Below, one piece after another: positions 54,016 through 62,999 of a stretch of 64,000 nt of DNA. Source of the stretch: CALRQJ02 sp943370285 (GTDB taxonomy: Bacteria > Bacteroidota > Bacteroidia > Chitinophagales > Chitinophagaceae); the NCBI GenBank assembly GCA_943370285.1, contig CALRQJ020000010.1:101655-165654 (forward strand), in the 5' to 3' direction. The position numbers and the translations under genes were made by a program. The first letter of the stretch is position 1; the number at the start of each line of letters is the position of its first letter. The notes beneath the pieces were generated by a model, which ran no database searches, was not told where the DNA came from, and saw only the letters and a list, made by a program, of their open reading frames with translations.

Positions 54016-54651
54016 TTAAATTGAATCGCCCCAAACGATTAATCCCCAAATCAAAGCCACGCCAAAACCTATAAGAATAATGCCCGATAGTTTATTAATG
54101 TTATGAATATTTTTTGGCGTTAATTTTTGCCTGATTTTTCCGGCTGCCATTACTTTGATAATATCTAACAGCAACACTACCACCAAGCAAGTGATAAACA
54201 TAATTACCCGATACGATAATGTTTGAGAAACAAATGTGGTTGCAATTAGTAGCCAAAATGCAATCACACCGGGATTCAACGTATTCATAAAATATCCCGA
54301 CATAAATATTTTAATATAATCTCTTTTCCGCATTTTAATTTCTGCCATTAAGCCTTCTTCATTCACTTTTACTTTTTTAAAGAAAATAACATAGATGCCT
54401 AACGCAATCAACAAACCGCTTCCTAAAATAGAAATAGGCGTTTTGTAAATCAGTAAGCTGCGAAAGAGTTCGGTAAATACATTACTCATCAACACCAATG
54501 TAATATCACTGGCAGATACGCCTGCAATAAAAGCAAATCCACCTTTATGGCCATTATTAATACTTTGTTTGATGATGGAAAAAATAACAGGCCCTACTGA
54601 AATGGCTAATAATAAACCCAATGTAATTCCTTTCAGTAACGGCGCTAACAT
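54016..54651 (-). CDS. LysE-family translocator
   Basis: The 211-residue integral membrane protein has about six hydrophobic segments and the LysE family pattern: GLLLAISVGPVIFSIIKQSINNG near the N-terminus, GGFAFIAGVSASDI and NTLNPGVIAFWLLI. Members export amino acids or related metabolites. It lies 20 bases after the GH3-family gene and may share its transcript. Substrate unknown. Confidence 0.9.
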   Translation of the reverse strand: MLAPLLKGITLGLLLAISVGPVIFSIIKQSINNGHKGGFAFIAGVSASDITLVLMSNVFTELFRSLLIYKTPISILGSGLLIALGIYVIFFKKVKVNEEGLMAEIKMRKRDYIKIFMSGYFMNTLNPGVIAFWLLIATTFVSQTLSYRVIMFITCLVVVLLLDIIKVMAAGKIRQKLTPKNIHNINKLSGIILIGFGVALIWGLIVWGDSI

Positions 54652-54670
54652 AATAGGCTACTGTATTTAA

Positions 54671-56203
54671 TTAAGCGGTTGTTAATTCCTTTTTTAAAAA
54701 AGATTTCCAGTCTTCTAGCATTTTGCCTTTTAATACCCGAGGAAATTTATGCTGCCCACCCATTTTGCCTTTGGCTGTCATAAAGTCCATAAATTGTTGT
54801 TCGGGTAAAACATCAACAAATACTTCTTTGAGAGCACTTTTGCGTTCTACCGCATAATCGTCATTCAAATGTTTCAGTTTGTTGTCAATGACGATTTTTA
54901 GTTTTTCTGTATTCACACAATCATTGCAAGCAATATACCAACGGTGTGCAAAGAAATTACCATAAGGTTCGCCGGTAACTGTAAATTCCGGAATACTAAT
55001 ATTCAACTCTTCACTTGCCAACTGAATGGCTTTGTTCATATTATCAACACTTAAATGTTCTCCCACCAAACTCAAAAAATGTTTGGTTCTTCCCGTGATG
55101 ATGATTTCGCAACGTTCTTTATCGGTAAATCGAACCGTATCGCCAATCAAATAACGCCAAGTACCGGCTGTAGTGCTGATGAGTAATGCATAATCTTTTC
55201 CTTCTTCTACCTCATGTATCATCAATGCTTCGGGATTGTCAACCATTTCGCCATCGGCATCAAAATTTTTATCGTCAAACGTAACAAACTCCATAAAAAT
55301 ATGTTCGCTAGTCACTAGCCGCATACCTTGAGCATATTGCCTGTCTTGATAGGCAATAAAACCTTCACTCGCTAAATACGTTTCAATGTAAGTGATGGGC
55401 TTACCTAACAATTTCTCAAACCCCATTTTATAAGGCTCAAAGCTTACGCCGCCATGAACAAAAAATGCCAGATTCGGCCACATGTCGTGAATGGTATTGA
55501 GTTTGTAACGTTCAACAATCATCTCTACACACATTTGTATCCAAGCCGGAACGCCAACCAAAAAACCAATATCCCATTCCGGTGCTTTTTCTACAATTTC
55601 ATTCAGTTTTTTATTCCAATCTTTTTGACGGGCAATTTTTTTGCCCGGCTTATAAAATGGCTGAAACCAAAAGGGTGCTTTTTTCTGCGTAATACCACTT
55701 AAGTCGCCGGCATAATACCCGGCTTCTTTTTGTAAATCGGTACTGCCGCCCAATGTTAACCAACCTTTACCAATAGAGGAATAGGGAATGCCCTCATAGG
55801 TTCTAAGACTGAGTAGCTGTTTAATCATCACCATTTTATTGCCACGCAATAAATCGTTGGTAACGGGTATATATTTACTAGCAGCTTCACTAGTGCCGCT
55901 GCTAAGGGCATAATATTTTATTTTTCCGGGCCAACAGATGTCTGGCTTTCCCTCTAAACTTTGATGCCACCAAGCTTTATAGATTTTATTGTAATTGTAG
56001 GTAGGCACTAGTTCCTGGAATTTTTTTCCGGGATGACGGCTCATCAAAATTTCATCAAATTGATATTGTTGTCCAAAAGCAGTAAATCTTGCTTTACGCA
56101 GCAATTTTTTCAACACTTTGATTTGCTGTCGCTTTGGGCTGTTTTGAGGAAGCCGCAATGCTTTGGCAATGGAGTTAGGAAGCGTAATATCGAATATAGC
56201 CAT
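54671..56203 (-). CDS. GH3 auxin-responsive-promoter family protein (acyl-adenylate/amido synthetase-like)
   Basis: The 510-residue protein belongs to the bacterial branch of the GH3 family, related to plant acyl-acid amido synthetases. Landmarks are YYALSSGTSEAASKYIPV (ATP-binding loop), a later FVHGGVSFEPYK, and GTWRYLIGDTVRFTDKERCEIIITGRTKHFLSLVGEHL. These fit an adenylation of a carboxylic acid, followed by amide formation. The natural acid and amine in bacteria are not known. It shares a leftward run with the LysE exporter, which could export the product (inference). Confidence 0.85.
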   Translation of the reverse strand: MAIFDITLPNSIAKALRLPQNSPKRQQIKVLKKLLRKARFTAFGQQYQFDEILMSRHPGKKFQELVPTYNYNKIYKAWWHQSLEGKPDICWPGKIKYYALSSGTSEAASKYIPVTNDLLRGNKMVMIKQLLSLRTYEGIPYSSIGKGWLTLGGSTDLQKEAGYYAGDLSGITQKKAPFWFQPFYKPGKKIARQKDWNKKLNEIVEKAPEWDIGFLVGVPAWIQMCVEMIVERYKLNTIHDMWPNLAFFVHGGVSFEPYKMGFEKLLGKPITYIETYLASEGFIAYQDRQYAQGMRLVTSEHIFMEFVTFDDKNFDADGEMVDNPEALMIHEVEEGKDYALLISTTAGTWRYLIGDTVRFTDKERCEIIITGRTKHFLSLVGEHLSVDNMNKAIQLASEELNISIPEFTVTGEPYGNFFAHRWYIACNDCVNTEKLKIVIDNKLKHLNDDYAVERKSALKEVFVDVLPEQQFMDFMTAKGKMGGQHKFPRVLKGKMLEDWKSFLKKELTTA

Positions 56204-56317
56204 TCAGCAAAGGGTTATAAGTCACGAAACTACGCTAAATGGAGCAAAAAGAAAAGCTACAACCGAGTTTAGCGGGTTGATACATCAAATTCCTGTTATT
56301 TGATTTGTAGGTAGTAT

Positions 56318-57352
56318 TTATCTTTTTTGTGGGAAAAGCCGCATCAAAAAATAGCTGCCGATAGCTAAGCCAAGAAAGAGTACAGTAAATAAGATAATGC
56401 CCGAAATATTGCGCTGTTCTATTACTCTAAGTACATACCATCTTTTTAATGGGGCATTCCAACGTTGGTAATATTGTTGATAGACATCATCTCCGGTGGT
56501 TTCCCATAATTGTTTCATTTGCCTGGTAAGAATGCGATGATATTTTTTATCGGCCAATTTTTTATCGGCGTTATAAAAAATGTTTCCATTACCGGCATCA
56601 TAACTTGGTAGCTGGTGTTTTAATGACTGCAATCCTTTTTGAATGAGTAGTTGAGCCGAATCGTCTTTTACCACTTTGGTATACACTTGTAATCCACTGA
56701 TGGCATAAATATGTCCATCTAAAATTCGAGGCGTAATCAAGCCCGTGTCGGCATTTTCTTCGTACCACCAACCGGTTGGTTCTTTGTAGGTGAAGCCACC
56801 ATCTTGTATAGCTAAAAAATAGCCATTGACTAATAGTTTGGCTTTAGCTACATATTGCGAATCTTGATATTGCTGAAAAGCATAGGTAAACGCTTCGATG
56901 GCTCGACCTGATGTCATACCACAAGTCCAGGGAACTTTTATGTTTGGATACCAAGGCTGTTGCCAATTGAAATAAAAGATGGCATAATTGTCTTTTTGTG
57001 TCATGGCGTTGGCCAACCAATCCAAGCAATTCAAAAACTTAGCTTCTGCCAAACTATCTTTTGTAGCTTGAAATTGATGGTAATAATCGATGGCATAATT
57101 GCAAACGATAGTAGCATTGTATTGTTTACCTGCAGTGATGCCATTTTGTTCGGGGTAATACACCCAGGGAATGCCTTTTTCATCTACCTGTTCAACCGCA
57201 AAATCAGGAACAGAATCGTTACGCAGTTGATAGAGTGTATTACGAACCGATTCTTCCCAAACATCTCCTTTGTAATTACTCCATACGATAGCCAATGCAA
57301 AAGCCACCAAAGCGGCAATCAATATTTTTTTTTGCATTAACAATGTACGCAT
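56318..57352 (-). CDS. D-glucuronyl C5-epimerase-like membrane protein
   Basis: The 344-residue protein has an N-terminal helix (about 10-26) and a C-terminal helix (about 318-337). The middle matches the C-terminal domain of glucuronyl C5-epimerases: VPWTCGMTSGRAIEAF, PRILDGHIYAISGLQVY and a Tyr/Arg-rich YHRILTRQMKQLWE. Such epimerases convert D-glucuronate to L-iduronate in polysaccharides; in bacteria the role is rarely known. A second ATG at 57337 is an alternative start. It lies 7 bases after the orphan ABC permease. Periplasmic orientation is inferred from the two flanking helices. Confidence 0.75.
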   Translation of the reverse strand: MRTLLMQKKILIAALVAFALAIVWSNYKGDVWEESVRNTLYQLRNDSVPDFAVEQVDEKGIPWVYYPEQNGITAGKQYNATIVCNYAIDYYHQFQATKDSLAEAKFLNCLDWLANAMTQKDNYAIFYFNWQQPWYPNIKVPWTCGMTSGRAIEAFTYAFQQYQDSQYVAKAKLLVNGYFLAIQDGGFTYKEPTGWWYEENADTGLITPRILDGHIYAISGLQVYTKVVKDDSAQLLIQKGLQSLKHQLPSYDAGNGNIFYNADKKLADKKYHRILTRQMKQLWETTGDDVYQQYYQRWNAPLKRWYVLRVIEQRNISGIILFTVLFLGLAIGSYFLMRLFPQKR

Positions 57353-57359
57353 GGTTCAA

Positions 57360-58445
57360 TTACAGTTTAGCTCTTACGTTTAGGGCATCTCTCAATCCGT
57401 TACCCAATAGGTTAAAGGCCAATACCAAAATCATTATGGCAATGCCAGGGGCCAAAGCCAGCATAGGGTTATTGGTAATGATGAAGTTGTAGTTTTCTTT
57501 AATCATCAAGCCCCAGCTGGGTTGCGGCGGTTGTACACCAACGCCAAGAAAACTTAAGCCAGCTTCAATTACAATGGCAGAAGCAAAATTGCTGGCAGCA
57601 ATTACCATTACCGGACCCAAAATATTGGGTAAAATGTGTTTGAAAATAGTTCGGCTATGAGAAAAGCCCAAAGCCCTTGTAGCTTCTATGTATTCTAATT
57701 CTCTTAATGCCATTACTTGTCCTCTAACCAATCGAGCAACATTTACCCACATGGTTAAACCAACGGCAACAAACACTTGCCAAAAACCTTTGCCCAACAT
57801 CAATGTAATAGCAAATACCAATAATAAGGTTGGAATACTCCAAATTACATTGATAAACCACATGACAATATCATCTACCCAACCCCTAAAGTATCCCGCT
57901 ACAGAACCTAGTAAAATGCCGATGGTTAAGGAGATAATCACAGTAATTAGGCCTACACTTAAACTCACTCTAATACCTACCAATAATCTACTAACCATAT
58001 CTCGACCAAACTTATCTGTTCCTAAATAATAAGTCTTAGTGATAGCATTTGTTGGAGCAAGTTGTTGTTTGGGTAAAGCCAATCTTTCGGTAATGCCTTC
58101 ATCAACATATTTTTGATAAATAACACTATCGTTGGTTAAGGTATATTGTGTAATTGGAATGTAGCGCAGATGGTCTTCTGAGCCATTTAGCCATTTATCT
58201 ATCCACGAAGTGGCAGTAATGTCTTTGTCTCTTTTTACTTGTAACAGTTGAATGGTAAAGCCCGGTTTTTTACTGCCAATTTCTGTAATCATTCTGTTGG
58301 CATTGGGAGAGTTATCCGGTGCAATTAAATACGCTATCATCGCTAAAATAAAAGCCATAACAATCACCCAAAATCCAATGACTGCACCAATATTTTTTTT
58401 GAAGCGCTGATAAAAACTATGTTGGTATGTTTTGTTATTACTCAA
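57360..58445 (-). CDS. ABC transporter permease (OppC/DppC type)
   Basis: The 361-residue protein has six transmembrane helices and the permease EAA motif (RALGFSHSRTIFKHILPN). The N-terminal helix is followed by a periplasmic domain of about 90 residues (residues 45-130), then the BPD transport domain (LVGIRVSLSVGLITVIISLTIG). The most likely start is TTG 58445: no in-frame ATG lies near, and a -7 box stands six bases before it. No ATPase, OppB partner or binding protein is near, so it is an orphan gene beside the C5-epimerase-like gene. Confidence 0.88.
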   Translation of the reverse strand: MSNNKTYQHSFYQRFKKNIGAVIGFWVIVMAFILAMIAYLIAPDNSPNANRMITEIGSKKPGFTIQLLQVKRDKDITATSWIDKWLNGSEDHLRYIPITQYTLTNDSVIYQKYVDEGITERLALPKQQLAPTNAITKTYYLGTDKFGRDMVSRLLVGIRVSLSVGLITVIISLTIGILLGSVAGYFRGWVDDIVMWFINVIWSIPTLLLVFAITLMLGKGFWQVFVAVGLTMWVNVARLVRGQVMALRELEYIEATRALGFSHSRTIFKHILPNILGPVMVIAASNFASAIVIEAGLSFLGVGVQPPQPSWGLMIKENYNFIITNNPMLALAPGIAIMILVLAFNLLGNGLRDALNVRAKL

Positions 58446-58451
58446 TGGTAT

Positions 58452-58459
58452 CGAAGATA
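58452..58459 (-). promoter_or_regulatory. -7 box directly before the ABC permease start
   Basis: On the minus strand TATCTTCG (seven of eight) ends six bases before the TTG start at 58445. The mRNA would begin at or next to the start codon. Confidence 0.35.
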
Positions 58460-58492
58460 AGGTCTAAAATACACAAACCTTTATTGTAATGC

Positions 58493-59644
58493 TTATTTAA
58501 CCGATCTGCCTTTCCAGTGATAGCTGCCAAACTTGCCTAAAAATCCGGCAACAACAGTGTAAAATAGATGAACAGGTTGCATCACCAAAAACCAGCGCAG
58601 CAAATGTTGTTGTTTGAAAAATCGAGCCGCAGGCAACATAAAACTGAGTTCAGTAAAGGATTTCAGTAAAATCAATCCAAGCCAATACAACAATGCTATA
58701 GGCTCAACAAACGATACCAATGGCATAAACAACAGAATAACATTGTAACCATATACCAATAACAGCACAAAGAAAATTCGCATGTCTTTGATGTCTGTGG
58801 CTTTACTGGCCCATCTAATGCGTTGATTGAAAAAGCTCTTCCAATCCGGCATAGGATGTGTTTGAACAATGGCAAATGGTGTAAACAATAAACCAACTTT
58901 TTTTGGGTATTGTTTTTTGATTTTATGCATCAACAACATATCATCGCCACTGGCTTTATTGTCAATGTCTTTAAATTCACCCACTTCATGAAAAACGGCT
59001 TTATTGTAAGCTAAGTTGGCGCCGTTACACATGCTATGAAAACCAACTGATACCGATGCCGACGTAATGCCCTGCAAACTGATAAAATCTAAACATTGAA
59101 AAATACTTACAAACGAATGGGTATTAATGAACAACACAGGTGCTGCAACAAACACAGGTTGGTATTGTTGAATATAAGCCGCATAATTAGCCAACCATAA
59201 ATTACTGATGACACAATCGGCATCGGTGGTTACAATCCAATCGCCTTTAGCTTGCGCTATAGCAGTACTAATGGCTTTCTTTTTGTAGGCATTCATCAAC
59301 TGCCCCATTACCACATCTTTCAGTTGAATTAACTTCAAATTGGCGTACTGCTGTTGGTATTGGGCAACAATGGCCGATGTATTATCGGTTGAATGATCAT
59401 CTACCACAATTACTTCAAATAAGTGTTGCGGATATTGTTGTGAAAAAATAGACTCAATGCAATGCCCAATATTGGCTTCTTCATTTCTTGCCGGAACAAT
59501 AATGGAAAAGGAAGTGGTAGCTGTAAAATGTGGTGGAATTTCAAAAGGCTTCAACTGCTTAAACCACCATCGGTAACAGAGAATGATGGTAGCATAAACC
59601 GCAAACAAGCCCAAGGTTATAATTAAGAGATAATTCAGCCACAT
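58493..59644 (-). CDS. Membrane family 2 glycosyltransferase (processive type)
   Basis: From ATG 59644 the product is 383 residues (an upstream TTG is less likely). A helix at the N-terminus and three or four at the C-terminus flank a GT-A domain with VIVPARNEEANI, VDDHSTDNT, TTDADCVISN as DxD, and QRIRWASKATD in place of the QxxRW motif of hyaluronan/cellulose-synthase-like enzymes. It resembles processive synthases of beta-linked glycans. The C5-epimerase-like protein and permease gene lie next to it in the same direction, which suggests a surface-polysaccharide role (inference). Confidence 0.85.
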   Translation of the reverse strand: MWLNYLLIITLGLFAVYATIILCYRWWFKQLKPFEIPPHFTATTSFSIIVPARNEEANIGHCIESIFSQQYPQHLFEVIVVDDHSTDNTSAIVAQYQQQYANLKLIQLKDVVMGQLMNAYKKKAISTAIAQAKGDWIVTTDADCVISNLWLANYAAYIQQYQPVFVAAPVLFINTHSFVSIFQCLDFISLQGITSASVSVGFHSMCNGANLAYNKAVFHEVGEFKDIDNKASGDDMLLMHKIKKQYPKKVGLLFTPFAIVQTHPMPDWKSFFNQRIRWASKATDIKDMRIFFVLLLVYGYNVILLFMPLVSFVEPIALLYWLGLILLKSFTELSFMLPAARFFKQQHLLRWFLVMQPVHLFYTVVAGFLGKFGSYHWKGRSVK

Positions 59645-59744
59645 GCGGCAAAGAAACAATATAACAGTCAAAGGGAAAAGCCGATTTGAACAAGGTACTT
59701 AAGCTATTATCAAGAATCGTAAATTGAGAATCGGCCAACGGTAT

Positions 59745-59752
59745 TATCTTTA
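59745..59752 (+). promoter_or_regulatory. -7 box close to the radical SAM gene
   Basis: TATCTTTA (seven of eight) ends seven bases before ATG 59760. TTG lies 18-19 bases upstream. A longer frame starting at TTG 59724 would begin inside the -33 element, which argues for 59760. Confidence 0.4.
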
Positions 59753-59759
59753 TCGCCTA

Positions 59760-60791
59760 ATGGCTTATTTTAACCTTATAGATACCCTTAATCTGCTTTC
59801 TAAACTTACCCTGCGTAGAGCTATCAATGCAGCCAAAGTGTATGCCAGTTATTATTGGAGCCGGTTAACGAATAAGCCGGTGCAGTGGGGATATCCTATT
59901 TCTATTTCTTTTGAACCTACTACAAGTTGTAATCTGCGGTGTCCTGAATGCCCTAGCGGTTTGAGAGAATTTACCCGACCCACTGGCATGTTACAAGCCG
60001 ATTTTTTTACCCAAACCATTGATGATATTCATAAAGAATTGCTCTACCTTATCTTTTATTTTCAAGGCGAGCCTTATTTGAACCCCGATTTTTTGAAGAT
60101 GGTAAAATATGCTCACGACAAAGGCATTTATACCGCTACAAGTACGAATGCTCATTATTTAACCGAAGAAAAAGCCAAGCAAACAGTTGAGAGTGGTTTG
60201 GACAGATTGATTATTTCTATTGATGGTACAACGCAAGATGTGTATCAACAATACAGGGTGGGTGGTAAATTAGATAAAGTGTTAGAAGGGGCAAGAAATA
60301 TTGTGAAGTGGAAAAAACAACTCAACAGTAAAACGCCATTTATCTTCTTTCAGTTTTTAGTGGTAAAACCCAACGAACATCAAATAGATGCCGTGAAAAA
60401 ATTAGGTGCCGAAATTGGAGTTGACCAAGTGCGGTTTAAAACAGCACAGGTTTATGATTACGAAACGGACCCTAACCAATTAATTCCTACGATTGACAAA
60501 TACAGCAGGTATAAAAAAGACAAAAACGGCCAATTAAAAGTAAAAAGCGGTTTGGGTAATCATTGTTGGAAATTATGGCATGCTAATGTGATTACTTGGG
60601 ATGGATTGGTAGTGCCTTGCTGTTTTGATAAAGACGCAACGCACCAGTTGGGCAACTTAAAAAATCAAAGTTTCAAAGCCATTTGGAACAATGATAATTA
60701 CAAACAATTTCGCCGTGAATTAATGACAAGCCGCAAGAACATTGATATTTGTGCCAACTGCAGCGAAGGTCTAACCGTTTGGGAAGATTAA
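59760..60791 (+). CDS. Radical SAM/SPASM-domain protein
   Basis: From ATG 59760 the product is 343 residues. The radical SAM motif is CNLRCPEC (Cys57, Cys61, Cys64), followed by FQGEPYLNP and ISIDGTTQDVYQQYR. The C-terminal SPASM part has CWKLW, VVPCCFDKDATHQLGN and CANCSEG, so it probably binds auxiliary iron-sulfur clusters. SPASM proteins often modify peptides or aid surface-glycan assembly. No small peptide gene is seen near, so a RiPP role is not supported. The ends overlap the convergent aminotransferase gene by four bases. Confidence 0.92.
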   Translation: MAYFNLIDTLNLLSKLTLRRAINAAKVYASYYWSRLTNKPVQWGYPISISFEPTTSCNLRCPECPSGLREFTRPTGMLQADFFTQTIDDIHKELLYLIFYFQGEPYLNPDFLKMVKYAHDKGIYTATSTNAHYLTEEKAKQTVESGLDRLIISIDGTTQDVYQQYRVGGKLDKVLEGARNIVKWKKQLNSKTPFIFFQFLVVKPNEHQIDAVKKLGAEIGVDQVRFKTAQVYDYETDPNQLIPTIDKYSRYKKDKNGQLKVKSGLGNHCWKLWHANVITWDGLVVPCCFDKDATHQLGNLKNQSFKAIWNNDNYKQFRRELMTSRKNIDICANCSEGLTVWED

Positions 60792-62092
60792 CCTTTCTTT
60801 ACTTCTTTTGCAATCGTCATAATGGCTTTAACCAATCGGTCTAAATCATCTAATCGGGTATATACATGTGGTGTAATTCTAACACAACTAATGTTTTCCC
60901 AGACTATACCAACGGTATGAATTTTATAATCGAGATAGAGCTTATTGTCTAACTCACTCGGCGTTAATCCATCAACACTGATGCCACAAATAGCACATGC
61001 ATATTTAGCTTGCAATGAAGTGTGCAATTTTACACCCGGAATATTTTTTACTTTAGTAGCCCAATAGTCTTTGAGATAACGAACCCTTGCTTCTTTACGG
61101 CTACTGCCAATGGCGTTATGAAAATTGATGGCTTCTCCGATTCCTTGTTCAATGGGAAAGCTTCGAGTACCTAAGGTTTCAAACTTTCTGATGTCTGTTG
61201 ATTTGGGTTTATCGTTGCAAAGCAATGGCCAAATCTTTTCAATCTTTTCTTTTTGTATCCATAACAAGCCACTGCCAATTGGGGCAGATAAAAACTTATG
61301 CAAACTAGTGCCAAAATAATCACACTCTAAATCCGGGATCTTGAAATCTAACAACCCAAAACTATGTGCCCCGTCACAAATAACTTCTATGCCTCGGCGA
61401 TGTGCCATTTGAGCAATTTTTTGCACCGGCATTATTTGTCCTACCCAATTGATGATATGCGTTATATGAATAACTTTTGTTTTGGGTGAAATCGCTTTTT
61501 CATAAGCTGCAACTATCGTATCATCATTTTCTATCGGAAAATCAAAACTGATTTGTGTGTATTGAATACCTTCTCTTAAAGCTCTTTGTTTCCATGCCTG
61601 AATCATATTGGGGTAATCTTGTTTACAACCAATGACTTCATCGCCTTTTTGTAATGGCAATCCGTAAATGATGGTATTCAAAGCTTCGGTAGCATTACGA
61701 TTGATGGCAATTTCTTCTGCATCACATCCGGCTAATTCGGCCAATTTCATTCTTAAAGGTTCTCTGCCTGCATCCATAATTCGCCACATATAATAAGATG
61801 GTCCTTCATTGGCCATTGCATTAAAACGAGTGACTGCATCTTGTACAATTTTGGGCGAAGGACTTACGCCGCCATTGTTTAAATTGATGATGCTTGGATT
61901 AACCGTATAAGCTTGTTGAATAACAGACCAATAATCCTCATCTGTTGCAATAGCTTCGGGAGATAATCCTGCAACTTTTTCGTTAGCGGTAGCCAAGGTT
62001 TCGGCATGCACTTCTTGAAACAAACTACTTATTGATAAGGCACCCGTTAATGCAGATGCTTGTTGTAAAAATCGTCTTCTACTATTTTTCAT
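60788..62092 (-). CDS. Tat-exported class V aminotransferase-fold PLP enzyme
   Basis: With ATG 62092 the product is 434 residues and begins with a twin-arginine signal (NSRRRFLQQA, hydrophobic stretch, VHA cleavage). ATG 62104 and 62149 are possible but put the twin arginines deeper. The PLP fold is that of isopenicillin N epimerase-like class V enzymes: LNNGGVSPSP near the start, CDGAHSFG (Asp240, His243) and SLHKFLSAP with the PLP-binding Lys266. Export of a folded PLP enzyme to the periplasm fits Tat. The substrate is unknown. The start overlaps the stop of the lipoprotein gene by 11 bases. Confidence 0.9.
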   Translation of the reverse strand: MKNSRRRFLQQASALTGALSISSLFQEVHAETLATANEKVAGLSPEAIATDEDYWSVIQQAYTVNPSIINLNNGGVSPSPKIVQDAVTRFNAMANEGPSYYMWRIMDAGREPLRMKLAELAGCDAEEIAINRNATEALNTIIYGLPLQKGDEVIGCKQDYPNMIQAWKQRALREGIQYTQISFDFPIENDDTIVAAYEKAISPKTKVIHITHIINWVGQIMPVQKIAQMAHRRGIEVICDGAHSFGLLDFKIPDLECDYFGTSLHKFLSAPIGSGLLWIQKEKIEKIWPLLCNDKPKSTDIRKFETLGTRSFPIEQGIGEAINFHNAIGSSRKEARVRYLKDYWATKVKNIPGVKLHTSLQAKYACAICGISVDGLTPSELDNKLYLDYKIHTVGIVWENISCVRITPHVYTRLDDLDRLVKAIMTIAKEVKKG

Positions 62093-62567
62093 TATTGGAA
62101 GCATTTCTTTTTTCGCCACAGCCACGGTATTCGGCGCTGCCGCTAACATTAATTTTCACCATGTATGGGTATTTTCTGCCGGCATCATCGGTACAAGTTT
62201 GTTTGTAAAATTCAACCTGTAAACTTCTATTGCCTTTATATGTCTTAAAGAGTAATCGTTTGTTAAAAACCGGCTTCGTGTAAGGAAACAAAGCAGAATC
62301 TTGTCCATAATCGCCTACATATTTAATGTACTTGTTCTCTACAATCGTCACAATCCAACCCGGTTCATTGCCCCTTGCGATATAAGTAACTGGTTTTATC
62401 GTTTCAGCAGGTGGTGTAGGTGTAGTGTCTTTAACAATTGGGGTATCAATAATGGCTGTTTCGGTATCTACATCTACTATCGAATCTGCAACAATTACGG
62501 GAGCTGGAGTGTTGTTCACACAGGCGGTCCAAGTTATACAGATAATGATAACCAAACATTTTTTCAT
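62082..62567 (-). CDS. Lipoprotein of the COG3650-like group, unknown function
   Basis: The 161-residue protein has a lipoprotein signal (ITWTAC) and an Asp/Thr/Pro-rich linker. The C-terminal domain begins with ARGNEPGWIVTI, the landmark of COG3650-type envelope proteins, and continues with beta strands. The last 11 bases overlap the Tat enzyme start, so the two are co-translated. The function of this group is not known. Confidence 0.75.
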   Translation of the reverse strand: MKKCLVIIICITWTACVNNTPAPVIVADSIVDVDTETAIIDTPIVKDTTPTPPAETIKPVTYIARGNEPGWIVTIVENKYIKYVGDYGQDSALFPYTKPVFNKRLLFKTYKGNRSLQVEFYKQTCTDDAGRKYPYMVKINVSGSAEYRGCGEKRNASNNEK

Positions 62568-62642
62568 GCTTCAACAATTTAAACGTTGTTAAATGTATAA
62601 AATTAGACCGGCTTGCTGAACAAAAAGGAGAATAAAACCAAG

Positions 62643-62918
62643 ATGCCGTATTTTTGCCACTTAAAATTTCGAACTGTGAGGCTGACCATTATTACTATTT
62701 TTTTCACCATACTGTTAACGCTTTCGGCTACAACAAGCTATAGTCAATGTTCTATTTGTACAAAAACAGCTACACAGTTGGGTGAAAAGCCCGCCAAAGC
62801 ACTTAATTCGGGCATTGTTTACCTCATGTTTACCCCATTGGCCATTGCCGGTTTTATTGGTTATCGTTGGTGGAAAAGAGAAAAAGAGGTAATGCAAGAT
62901 GAAAATGCAAATGCTTGA
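62643..62918 (+). CDS. Small exported membrane protein with CSIC motif
   Basis: The ATG at 62643 gives 91 residues; a GTG at 62676 gives 80 residues with a clean signal peptide (RLTIITIFFTILL to SYS) and fits the perfect -7 box at 62649-62656. The mature part begins QCSICTKTATQLGEKPAKALNSG and then has one transmembrane helix and a basic tail. This Cys-x2-Cys pair plus helix is a small conserved type in Bacteroidota. Function unknown; redox or metal binding is possible but unproven. Confidence 0.7.
   Translation: MPYFCHLKFRTVRLTIITIFFTILLTLSATTSYSQCSICTKTATQLGEKPAKALNSGIVYLMFTPLAIAGFIGYRWWKREKEVMQDENANA
62649..62656 (+). promoter_or_regulatory. Perfect -7 box inside the annotated start of the CSIC-motif protein
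   Basis: TATTTTTG, full match to TAnnTTTG, lies six bases downstream of the first ATG (62643) and 19 bases before GTG 62676. If used, translation would have to begin at GTG. No TTTG stands 19-21 bases upstream; the SD-like AAGGAG at 62625-62630 argues for the ATG. Confidence 0.35.
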
Positions 62919-62963
62919 TTTGATGCTCTATTAAGTCGATTCCTAAAATTAAAAAGCAGTCGG

Positions 62964-62995
62964 TTTGCCCAGCTTTAAACAGTTGCCTACCTTAG
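62964..62995 (+). promoter_or_regulatory. Probable polA promoter
   Basis: TTTG (62964-62967) and TACCTTAG (62988-62995, seven of eight) are 20 bases apart. Only four bases separate the -7 box from the polA ATG at 63000, so the mRNA would start at or near the codon. Confidence 0.45.
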
Positions 62996-62999
62996 CCGG

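Noticed and set aside
59760..60791. Ribosomally made peptide (RiPP) cluster around the radical SAM/SPASM gene
   Set aside because: No short precursor ORF, peptidase or exporter is adjacent; the neighbours are a glycosyltransferase and a Tat-exported PLP enzyme.
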